NCBI GenBank assembly: GCA_026770025.1
Contig: JAMXDE010000031.1
Coordinates: 434,001-498,000, forward strand
Origin: Craspedostauros australis
Lineage: Eukaryota > Bacillariophyta > Bacillariophyceae > Mastogloiales > Achnanthaceae
Direction: 5' to 3'
Length of the DNA: 64,000 bases
A model generated the notes under the pieces. That model saw only the letters and a list, made by a program, of their open reading frames with translations. It was not told the DNA's origin and ran no database searches. The position numbers and the translations under genes are program-made. Shown here in pieces: positions 55,686 through 64,000 of this stretch; the stretch's first letter is position 1; every line of letters starts with the position of its first letter.

Positions 55686-57722
55686 TCAGTGCAACTGCAT
55701 GCATGAATTGCGCATCAAGGTGTGCGCCTGCAAAGGATCTTGTCGAAACACCATGTCGTCCGTCGTGACTATCGTTCGTGGTGAGAGGAGGGAGGCTTGC
55801 TGTTTTTGCTGTTTTCTTTGTTGCTGCTGACTATCGTGATGAGTGTGCTTCAATGCTTTGGCCAGATAGAGCTTGGCTGTGTGCGCTGATGCGGTCTCGT
55901 TCGATTGGTTGCTGCTGTCCATCCATGGACCATCGTACTGTTCCGGAAGCTGCAGGGGCATCTTGAACCAAATGATGTTGTTCGGTGTGCCCTTGGCATC
56001 CTTCAGCTTGCCTTGGAAAAAGCCGGTTGTCCCTCCCATCGTCTTGACCATGGTAGAGACGGAATGCAGCAAGCTCTTTTTGGAGGCGAACAGCGCCTTG
56101 GCCTGGTGGGGCGTCATCAGTGTCTCGGCAGTGGCGTTCTGCTCGCATTCTACGATGAGATCATCTTGTGTGTTGTTGGTGCGGACGCGGAGGTGGATCT
56201 CGTTGGTGTGATTGCTGGCGCCATTCCTGCTGAAGCGGTTGGTGGTTTCCGTCAACATGAAGAGGCATGACTTGAAGAGAAGGAGATCCTCCGCGACGAT
56301 CTTCTTGGGAATCCCCTTCACGAACTCGATCGTGGTGGTGGTGGTCTTGGGAAAGGACGCCATGATGCGATCGAGGTTGGTGTACAGCTGCACCATGTCA
56401 ACGATGGGGTACAGGATGTCGTTGAGATCATCTTGGAATGCCGCGGTCATTGATGAGATGCTGGTGGGCGCCAAGATGGTGTCTGATGCGATCGTCTCGT
56501 CTGGACCGTCATTCCCGTCGCTGGCAGTACGGTCGCTGTGATCACCAGATGTCTCGGTGTCCGATGATGCGTTGGAGTGGGAGCCATGCATGGCATCCAA
56601 GGCCGCGAGCTCCGGATCCTGCTCCATCAGGGTCCTGGTGGTGGCAGAGCAGATCTGGGCTTGCATGGTGAGGGACTGGATGGCCTTGGACAGCGCGGAC
56701 TTGGCCTGCGGGGTCGTCATGGAATGCTTGCCGAGCTGCCGCAACTCCTGTGCCGTCTTGGAGATGGTGCTGGATGTAGAGCGGAAGACTTCCGCCAGAT
56801 CCATCGTGCGGCGTTCGTACTCCCGCTTGATGAATCGTTCGCGGCGAGAGACCATAATGTCCACGACGAGATCGCCCAGCTCCCGCAGCTGCGAGATCTG
56901 GTTGGCGGTGATCTTGATCGGTCCGTTCATGCCATCCTTCGTCCCGATCGTGCACAGGGTTCCGATGTTGTAGCCTTCGGGCGTCTTGAGGGCGACGCCG
57001 GCGTAGAACCGAACGTGGGGAGGTTCGGTGACGAAGACGTTGTCGGCGAATCGAGGGTCCTTGGTGGCGTCTTCCACCAAGAGCATGTCCTTCTGGTTGA
57101 GGATGGTATGGGTGCAGAAGGAGATGTTGCGCGGCGTTTCGCAGATGCCGGCACCGTCCATTCCGACCTGCGACAGCCAGTACTGCCGCCCTAGGTCGAC
57201 CAGGGAGATGAGCGCCACCATGTCATGCGAAGGGAAGAGCATCTGGGCCAACCGCGTGATACGATCGAATTCCCTCTGCGATTGTTCCTTCTCTTCTTGC
57301 GATCCCTGGCTGTCGAGGAGGAAGTAACTCTGCAGGACCTGGAGTCGTTTCATCTCATCCTCCATGCGTTGAGGTTTGGATGTGGCAGCGTCAGCATTGG
57401 AGATCTTCCACAGGCTTTCGCCGGTGTTGGGAATGTCAGACGTACCACTGCCGGCGTCGCCGTCGGAAGAAGACTCGCTCATTGGCAGGTCGTCGGAAGC
57501 GTGATCAGCGATCGTCGCATCGTCCATCGTTTCCACGGTGGATGGTGATGAATCCCATCGACTTGGTGGCTGCTTCGTTCCACGAGAACGTGTCCCCTTG
57601 CCATGGCCGCTGCCGCCTGTCAGCGCCGACCGCAGATCCTTTGTGTTAGTGAAATCATTTACCGATGGGTTGGTGGAGTCCTTGTGTTTGAACCTTCGCG
57701 TGAGCTTCTTGAGGAACTTCAT
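55686..57722 (-). CDS. GAF-domain protein with degenerate histidine-kinase-like C-terminus
   Basis: Single exon, 678 residues, starting MKFLKKLTRRFKHK. Residues 1-115 are low-complexity Ser/Asp/Thr-rich with a basic start. Residues about 120-292 form a GAF sensor domain (FDRITRLAQMLF, ALISLVDLGRQYWLSQVG, FCTHTIL, MLLVEDATKDPRFADN, VRFYAGVALKTPEGYNIGTLC), the type that binds small ligands or tetrapyrroles in signalling proteins. A helical segment follows (about 300-370), and then IPKKIVAEDLLLFKSCLFML...IIWFKMPLQLP, which recalls the N-box and last strand of a HATPase domain, but the usual H-box His and G-boxes are not evident. So it is probably a non-catalytic sensor. The end is Gln-rich. A partial second copy lies at 62988-64000. 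Confidence 0.75.
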   Translation of the reverse strand: MKFLKKLTRRFKHKDSTNPSVNDFTNTKDLRSALTGGSGHGKGTRSRGTKQPPSRWDSSPSTVETMDDATIADHASDDLPMSESSSDGDAGSGTSDIPNTGESLWKISNADAATSKPQRMEDEMKRLQVLQSYFLLDSQGSQEEKEQSQREFDRITRLAQMLFPSHDMVALISLVDLGRQYWLSQVGMDGAGICETPRNISFCTHTILNQKDMLLVEDATKDPRFADNVFVTEPPHVRFYAGVALKTPEGYNIGTLCTIGTKDGMNGPIKITANQISQLRELGDLVVDIMVSRRERFIKREYERRTMDLAEVFRSTSSTISKTAQELRQLGKHSMTTPQAKSALSKAIQSLTMQAQICSATTRTLMEQDPELAALDAMHGSHSNASSDTETSGDHSDRTASDGNDGPDETIASDTILAPTSISSMTAAFQDDLNDILYPIVDMVQLYTNLDRIMASFPKTTTTTIEFVKGIPKKIVAEDLLLFKSCLFMLTETTNRFSRNGASNHTNEIHLRVRTNNTQDDLIVECEQNATAETLMTPHQAKALFASKKSLLHSVSTMVKTMGGTTGFFQGKLKDAKGTPNNIIWFKMPLQLPEQYDGPWMDSSNQSNETASAHTAKLYLAKALKHTHHDSQQQQRKQQKQQASLLSPRTIVTTDDMVFRQDPLQAHTLMRNSCMQLH

Positions 57723-59418
57723 GGTCGAGGCTTGATGGTGGGTGGCCGGTGGTGGAGTGGTGGAATGATTGAATGTTGTTCTGTTTGAGTATGGACACGG
57801 TTTGTGTTGTTTGTTTGCGAATTATGGTTATGCGAACTATGATTTGCAATGTGTGTGCTGTGAGTTGTTGTCACTGGACGATCCTTGTGTGGCTCTGACC
57901 ACATGGAGTGGCGCAGAGTGTCAGAAGCACAACGAAGCGAGGGAAACAGAACAGTGAGCATGTTTGGGCCTGATGTTTGTGCGTTCGTGACGCTTCATTG
58001 TCGATGTGAGGCAGAAGCGTTCGGCATTCCGAAAACGATCCCGGCCTGGTTCACCTTCGCAATCTGGTTTCTCCCCGACTGAGTATTTGGCGTGCCCAAA
58101 GTTCACGTTTCTGTTTGATGACATGGTGAAGGCAATTCTCCTCGCCGAAAGATAACGCAAGAAACAGAAAACGTGAAGGGAGTAGACGCTCGTTGGTGGG
58201 TGGCGCATGCTTTTGTAGCGTGGGAGTAACTGTTTTGTTTGTCTTTTCGGTGCGCTGAGCGCTTCATGTTGCCATCCAAGGGCGCATGCGCCTGTTCCCC
58301 TCTTGTGTGTTCACTGGTTTGAACAACAATGAAGGTCGTTGTCGTCGTTGCTTCGAACGGCAACGGAGCAGAGTAGAGTTGAATGCTGTACGATTCACTC
58401 TCTTCGTACGACTATTCCAATACTCTGTGCCCATGGTTGCCTACCAAGGAGAGAGCAACAACATCGCACGGCAGTATCACATCGCAACATCACGAAACAG
58501 AGCACGAATGGAGCAGGCGGCTCCAACACAGCCAAAAGCGCGAAGCCAAATGCTGTGCAGTGAGGAGAGAAAACAACGAGTCCCATCCGGAATCATTGCA
58601 CTCCATTCAGTACACCTCAACGAGCGAAATTGTGAGCGCCAATCCCGCTTCTTTAATCGCTTGATGCGAGAAAGGTGGATGCAAAAGAGAACGCGCGCGT
58701 CTGCATGGTCGTAGAAAATCGGCGTGGGTCAGAAACTCGCATCCACGTGGGTCAACACGAATGAAAATTACGTGATTGTTTGGAGCAGCCAAAGGCTCTG
58801 TGAGGAACGACAGCACTTGAATTATAATTCAAGTACAATTATTCCCAAGGAACAAGGTGTGACAGGAGGACCTCTTGGTGATAGTTGAAGCTTGGACAGG
58901 TGCGCACCAACGAATCAGTGAACGGGCGGATGTATTGTTGTTCCACTTTGATTTCGCCGGAGGATCAAGGACGGAGAAAGCTCAAGACAGACAACATCCA
59001 GCTCCCACCATCATACATGGAGCACGTAACATCCTTAATACGGACAAACGCACAAAATGAAACGTCGTTTGGATCTTGTCACGGTATCAGTCTGGCAGTA
59101 TGTCCGCCAGACTCGTCAATCCAACAGTTGCGGTGAAATAGATATTAGGTGCCATTTGTCCGGAATCGATATTTCAACTTTGTCAATATAACCAAAACTG
59201 ACGCACCTCCCAAAGCATCAAACAAGACTCACTAGAATCAACTATTGTTGATCGCACTCGGAATACCTTGTAGTGTGTCCCACTTCATTCAACAACCAGT
59301 TGTGCATCGCAATGTAGCCTGTCCTCCTTTGGTCTGAGAACAATGACAATGCAAAACAGCATGTCCTGACATGAACTGACAAAACAACAACCTGGTCAGT
59401 GATGTCAGACCAGAAGGG
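57723..59418. other. Gap upstream of the GAF gene
   Basis: No gene supported. A perfect 20-bp palindrome ACTTGAATTATAATTCAAGT lies at 58815-58834. The following 58860-59400 may already be the decayed 5' part of the piggyBac-like element, but I see no coding motif in it. Confidence 0.5.
58815..58834. promoter_or_regulatory. 20-bp perfect palindrome
   Basis: ACTTGAATTA followed by its exact reverse complement. It could be a protein-binding site or a transposon end; nothing around it decides this. Confidence 0.4.
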
Positions 59419-60466
59419 ATGCAGGGGCAGTGGGTAGGAGTCATATCCCACCTGAAGAAATGGAAACCAACATATTGGGATGCAACCCGTGCTCCTGACG
59501 GACAAGATCAATCACAGGATTGTCCTGATGTCAGAAACCTTTGGAAAAATGATCAGAACGTATCAATTGTAAAACAGGTGGAATCAAGGATGGCACGGGA
59601 TCGAGACGAAACCTGTGATGAGATGAAGTGCATGATGAGATGCATGCAGAGAGCAGGAGATGAAACATCTGAGATGCATGATGAGATGTGCATGAAGTAC
59701 ATGCTGCATGACATGATGAAGCAGGAGACTGCACTACATGAGTAAGGGCAAGGCTGCATGCTGCTGTTGATTATGTATGTTATGGTAAATGGAATTGAAA
59801 GAGATGGAGATGTTGTACTCACAGTTTCAACAATTCAACAACTGGAATAGGTAGCCAGAGACTACTACTAGAGACTGGGATACCCTGGATTTCCAATATT
59901 TACAAATTCCTTGCAATGTACTTCTACATGGGCTTCTTTGGTGCCCCTGCAAAGAGAGACTACTGGAGAGCTGCTTCCGCTTCCATTCCTTATCACCTTC
60001 TCATGACATACATGACAAGAACTCAATACCAAGTCATTTGGAATCACATCCATCTGACCGCAATGGCTGAACACTCGGATGATCAGCCAAATTCTTCGAT
60101 TGGCAGCAGCGATACATCTGCAGACGATATGGATGATGATGTCTCTCCAACGGATCAGAGCCGCGGCATCAGATCAGCATCGCAGACGATCACAGCATCA
60201 TAAACGTCAGCTAATGCCCCAACATCCTCATCAACGCTATCTGACCTCTCTGACAATGTTGCCCCACAGGGGTTGGGGAGCAGGGCAGCCTGCAAAGTTG
60301 GACCACCACCTTCAATACCTCCTGTGGCAGCTGCTGACCGCTTGTGGTATGCCAAGGTCCAACCACTGCTGGACCATACCAACCAGGTCTCTCAGAAGGT
60401 GTGCGCAAAGCCAGAGTTTGCATGCTCCATTGACAAGATGATGATCCATTTCAAAGAACAATCAAG

Positions 60467-61266
60467 TGTCGAGATGTACATGCATGTATATGTCAAGGTG
60501 TACATCTATATGCGCATCGTTCGCCCGTTATTCTCTCATACATGTGCAGACGGTACAACTACACTCGTGTGGTTGGTATACTGTGATTTGTCAAAATCAC
60601 ACCACAAATGGAACGCACAAAAATGAGCAGAATTTCCGGAGGAAATTTGCAATCAACGATTTCTGAGAGAATTAGAAATATCGTCCGTCCATCCATCAAT
60701 GAAAACGTATGGTATCGAGCGAAGCTCGATGTACCTCCCAACTAAACCCCAGATGACAATATCATCTGACAGACCATTGCATCATTGACAGAACGTGACA
60801 TCTGGAGAGCAGAAGGACGTTTACTGACGTTGACAGGGTGTCATCGTGTCACCACGTTGACAGCTGTCTCCAAGTCAGAGCAGGAGGCGAAGATGCGATG
60901 ACCCATGAAGATCATGGATACTGAAGGTGAACTTCAAATGGTAAGTACTCATGGAGTAGGAGCCAGTACTGAACGAACGGAGTGTCGAATGCGGAGTACG
61001 CATCGAACACGGAGTATCGTGTAGCACGAGCACACGACATTGAGAGAGAGAGAGAATACAGAGAGGAGCGAGAGAGGATCTCGTGTACCAACTCATAGTC
61101 GGAGACTGAATCTACGAAACAGATTGAAGCGCCGAGAGCATCGGGCAAGAGAACGGGCGTACACCGAGAGCATCGGAGTAGCCAAGTAATGAAATAGCAA
61201 ACAGACGACTATCAACCAACACCATCTTCCACGATCGTAGGTTACCGTGAGCGGAACTTGCCAACA
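60467..61266 (+). repeat. Solo LTR A of the copia 2 family (800 bp)
   Basis: TGTCGAGATG...CTTGCCAACA, complete. It follows piggyBac codons for FKEQSS and precedes codons for a later part of the protein. The flanks (…ATCAAG and ACTAC…) show no target duplication. Confidence 0.9.
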
Positions 61267-61655
61267 ACTACAGACATGAGACAGTGGAGAAAGATCGCCA
61301 CAAGCCTAGGGAGACACAGATGAACAAGACAAACCTCAAAGAAGTGTGGGGGAACACTTGGAACGCAAGGATCCACATGCCAAAGATGATTGATGACTAC
61401 AACCACTGGATGGGAGGCGTGGACAAGTGCGATCAGTTCATTGCCTACTACAGACCGAATCTCCAATGCCGCCAAGTGTGGATGCCCCTGATGTTTCACC
61501 TGCTGGAAATCCTGAGGGTGAACACCTGGATTGCCCACAACATGCTGGCTGAAAGGGGGCATCAATTGGAGCACAGGGCATTTGGTTTGCAGACGATTGA
61601 ACAGCTTGTTGCAAAAGGCATCATGTATGAATTGAGGTCAACAAGGGCAAGGGCA

Positions 61656-62464
61656 TGTCGAGATGTACATGCATATATATATGTCAAGATGTACATCTCT
61701 GTGTGCATCGTTTGCCCGTTATTCTCTTATATGTACTTGGACGGTAAAACTACATTCGTGTCAATAGTATGCTGTGATTTGTCAAGATCACACCACAAAT
61801 GGAACACACGAAAATGAGCAGAATTTCTGGAGGAAATTTGTAATCAACGATTTCTGAGAGAATCAGGAACATCGTCCGTCCATCCATCAATGGAAACGAA
61901 CGGTATCGAGCGAAGCTCGATGTACCTCCCAACTAAACCCCAGATGACGATATCATCTGACAGACCATCGCATCATCAATGGAACGTGACATCTGGAGAG
62001 CAGGAGGACAACAGCTGACGTCGACAGGATGTCATCGTGTCACCACATCGACATCTGTCTCCATGTCAGGAGCAGAAGGTGAAGATTCGATGACCAAAGG
62101 GCATTGAGATCATGGATACATGAAGAGGAATTCAAGTGGTAAGTGCTTGTGGAGTAGGAGCCAGTAGTGAACAAACAGAGTGTTGAATGCGGAGCACACA
62201 TCGAACATGGAGTATTGTGTAACACGAACATGCAACATTGAGGAGAGAGAGAGAATACGATATCAGCAAGAGAGCATCTCACGTACTGACTTATAGTCGG
62301 AGTCCCAATCTACAAAACAGAGAGATGTGCCAAGAGCATCGGGCAAGAGGACAAGAGACACCGAGAGGATTGGAGTGCTTACACAATGAAATAGCAAACA
62401 GAATCGTAACAACCATCACCGTCTTCCACAATTGCTAGGTATCTGTCTACGGAACTGGCCAACA
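61656..62464 (+). repeat. Solo LTR B of the copia 2 family (809 bp)
   Basis: TGTCGAGATG...GGCCAACA. Flanked on both sides by AGGGCAAGGGCA (12 bp), so the interrupted protein reads TRARA twice: a target-site duplication within an already repetitive hexamer. This is a normal insertion followed by LTR-LTR recombination within one element. Confidence 0.9.
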
Positions 62465-62824
62465 AGGGCAAGGGCAACCATACCATCAAGGCCAGTGCCA
62501 AGATCAATCCAAACAGCATCCAGAATGAGCAGGAAGTCAACAAGGCTGAGTTTGAAGAGACTGGCAGGAGAGTGTCGCAACCACAAAGAGCTGATTGTGA
62601 GAGAAGGGTCCCAGCGGACCTGCACATACTGTGCGTTCTTGAAGGCCAAAGCAAAGCAAGAGGGAGAAGCAGCAGCGAAACCGAAAAGGGTGAGAAGGAT
62701 GTGCAGCATCTGCAAGGTCTACATCTGTAAGCAACACTGGGCTGCATACCACGGACAGGACCAGAGACAACGAAACTTCTTTACCAGTAAAACCGCACGA
62801 ATACGAAGAATGGCTCCGAACTAG

Positions 62825-62987
62825 ATTCAAATGAAGGCTTTCTGTCGTAGCTCCTGGTAGGGAAACCTCGTTCAAGACCTAACACGGGCCAAAAGTAAGG
62901 GATATAACATATGCACTAGGCCTGAGTCATGAAGGGATAATGTGCGTTATTGTTGTATTGTATTGCTCTATACTGTTCCTCATCTCC
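62825..62987. other. Junction between piggyBac remnant and duplicated GAF gene
   Basis: Identity with the first GAF locus begins sharply at 62941 (equivalent to 55639), 47 bp beyond the GAF stop codon. 62825-62940 shows no feature. Confidence 0.7.
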
Positions 62988-64000
62988 TCAGTGTAACTGC
63001 ACGCATGAATTGCGCATCAAGGTGTGCGCCTGCAAAGGATCTTGTCGAAACACCGTCTTGCCCGTAGTGACCATCGTTCGTGGTGAGAGGAGGGAGGCTT
63101 GCTGTTTTTGCTGTTTTCTTTGTTGCTGCTGACTATCGTGATGAGTGTGCTTCAATGCTTTGGCCAGATAGAGCTTGGCTCTGTGCGCTGATGCGGCCTC
63201 GCTCGATTGGTCGCTGCTGTCCATCCATGGATCATCATACTGCTCCGGAAGCTGCAGGGGCATCTTGAACCAAATGATGTTGTTCGGGGTGCCCTTGGCA
63301 TCCTTCAGCTTGCCTTGAAAAAAGCCGGCCGTCCCTCCCATCGTCTTGACCATGGTAGAGACGGAATGCAGCAGGCTCTTTTTGGAGGCGAACAGCGCCT
63401 TGGCCTGGTGGGGCGTCATCAGTGTCTCGGCAGTGGCGTTCTGCTCGCATTCTACGATGAGGTCATCTCGTGTGTTGTTGGTGCGGACGCGGAGGTGGAT
63501 CTCGCTGGTGTGATTGCTGGCGCCATTCCTGCTGAAGCGGTTGGTGGTTTCCGTCAACATGAAGAGGCATGACTTGAAGAGAAGGAGATCCTCCGCGACG
63601 ATCTTCTTGGGAATCCCCTTCACGAACTCGATCGTGGTGGTGGTGGTCTTGGGGAAGGACGCCATGATGCGATCGAGGTTGGTGTACAGCTGCACCATGT
63701 CAACGATGGGGTACAGGATGTCGTTGAGATCATCTTGGAATGCTGCGGCCATTGATGAGAGGCCAGTGGGCGCCAAGATGATGTCCGATGCGATCGTCTT
63801 CGGTCCGTTGGCTTGGTTGATCGTCTCGTCTGGACCGCCATTTCCGCCGCTGGCAGTACGGTCGCTGTGACCACCAGATGTTTCGGTGTCCGATGATGCG
63901 TTGGAGTGGGAGCCATGCATGGCATCCAAGGCCGCGAGCTCAGGGTCCTGCTCCATCAGGGTCCTGGTGGTGGCAGAGCAGATCTGGGCTTGCATGGTGA
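62988..64000 (-). CDS. Second copy of the GAF-domain protein gene, 5' part outside window
   Basis: The frame is open from the stop at 62988 to the right edge and corresponds to residues from about 353 of the first copy to its end, at a constant offset of 7,302 nt. Protein identity is very high (scattered changes such as Asp to Gly and Ser to Gly) plus a 9-residue in-frame insertion NQANGPKTI after PDETI (27 nt, around 63800-63830). The Met at 63995 is internal (LTMQAQICS in copy 1), so the gene almost certainly continues past the window. The intact frame suggests it is functional or recently duplicated. Confidence 0.85.
   Translation of the reverse strand, partial: TMQAQICSATTRTLMEQDPELAALDAMHGSHSNASSDTETSGGHSDRTASGGNGGPDETINQANGPKTIASDIILAPTGLSSMAAAFQDDLNDILYPIVDMVQLYTNLDRIMASFPKTTTTTIEFVKGIPKKIVAEDLLLFKSCLFMLTETTNRFSRNGASNHTSEIHLRVRTNNTRDDLIVECEQNATAETLMTPHQAKALFASKKSLLHSVSTMVKTMGGTAGFFQGKLKDAKGTPNNIIWFKMPLQLPEQYDDPWMDSSDQSSEAASAHRAKLYLAKALKHTHHDSQQQQRKQQKQQASLLSPRTMVTTGKTVFRQDPLQAHTLMRNSCVQLH

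Larger units (their letters stand above)
59419..62824 (+). pseudogene. PiggyBac-like transposase, broken by decay, a deletion and two solo LTRs
   Basis: Four separated blocks of one DDE_Tnp_1_7 protein in order: 59916-60203 (FYMGFFGAPAKRDYWRAAS, MTYMTRTQYQVIWNHIHL); 60330-60466 (WYAKVQPLLDHTNQVSQK, FACSIDKMMIHFKEQSS, where the family has its first catalytic Asp); 61267-61655 (KMIDDYNHWMGGVDKCDQF, third catalytic Asp, and VWMPLMFHLLEILRVNTWIA); and 62465-62824 (RTCTYCAF, RRMCSICKVYICKQHWAAYH, the C-terminal Cys/His finger). Between blocks 2 and 3 the family usually has well over 100 residues including the second catalytic Asp; these are missing and solo LTR A is in their place. Block 3 and 4 are contiguous apart from solo LTR B. 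The element is dead. Confidence 0.8.

Overview
The window is nuclear DNA of a eukaryotic alga, most likely a diatom or a close stramenopile relative. The evidence is: spliceosomal introns of about 200-440 nt with GT-AG ends and one GC-AG; three proteins whose signal peptide is followed by an ASAFAP-like motif with a key Phe (cysteine synthase 1, the DUF819 permease, the mTERF protein), which is the bipartite plastid-targeting signal of red secondary plastids; Ty1/copia polyproteins resembling the diatom CoDi lineages; and degenerate TTAGGG repeats. I ran no database search, so all family names rest on motifs read from the translations.

Left part (1-24 kb) is gene-dense and metabolic: a PEBP-family protein cut by the left edge, a small acidic secreted protein, a two-exon long-chain acyl-CoA synthetase with a probable mitochondrial presequence, a plastid DUF819 membrane protein convergent with a plastid mTERF protein, a membrane-anchored O-methyltransferase, two tandem cysteine synthase genes (one with a plastid leader, one with a mitochondrial-type leader), a three-exon type III pantothenate kinase-like protein fused to a low-complexity N-terminus and two C-terminal Tudor-like modules, and a TKL-like protein kinase.

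Middle part (24-47 kb) is gene-poor and repeat-rich: a PIF/Harbinger transposase fragment, a decayed minus-strand Ty1/copia element with several in-frame stops, complex short repeats, a 7-bp minisatellite, an intact 1,214-codon DDE-like protein, a frame-broken gene of unknown function, and interstitial telomere-like repeats.

Right part (47-64 kb) holds a second, plus-strand copia element of about 7.6 kb. Its 5' LTR is truncated and its pol is in one frame broken by three stops. All three catalytic Asp of the reverse transcriptase are Asn, while protease, integrase and RNase H catalytic residues are kept. Next come a GAF-domain protein and a partial second copy of it (at least 1,060 bp duplicated). 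Between the two copies lies a piggyBac-like transposase broken by two solo LTRs of the same copia family.

The most unusual items are the pantothenate kinase-Tudor fusion, the triple D-to-N reverse transcriptase, the nested LTR/piggyBac history, and the tandem cysteine synthases with different leaders and one GC-AG intron.
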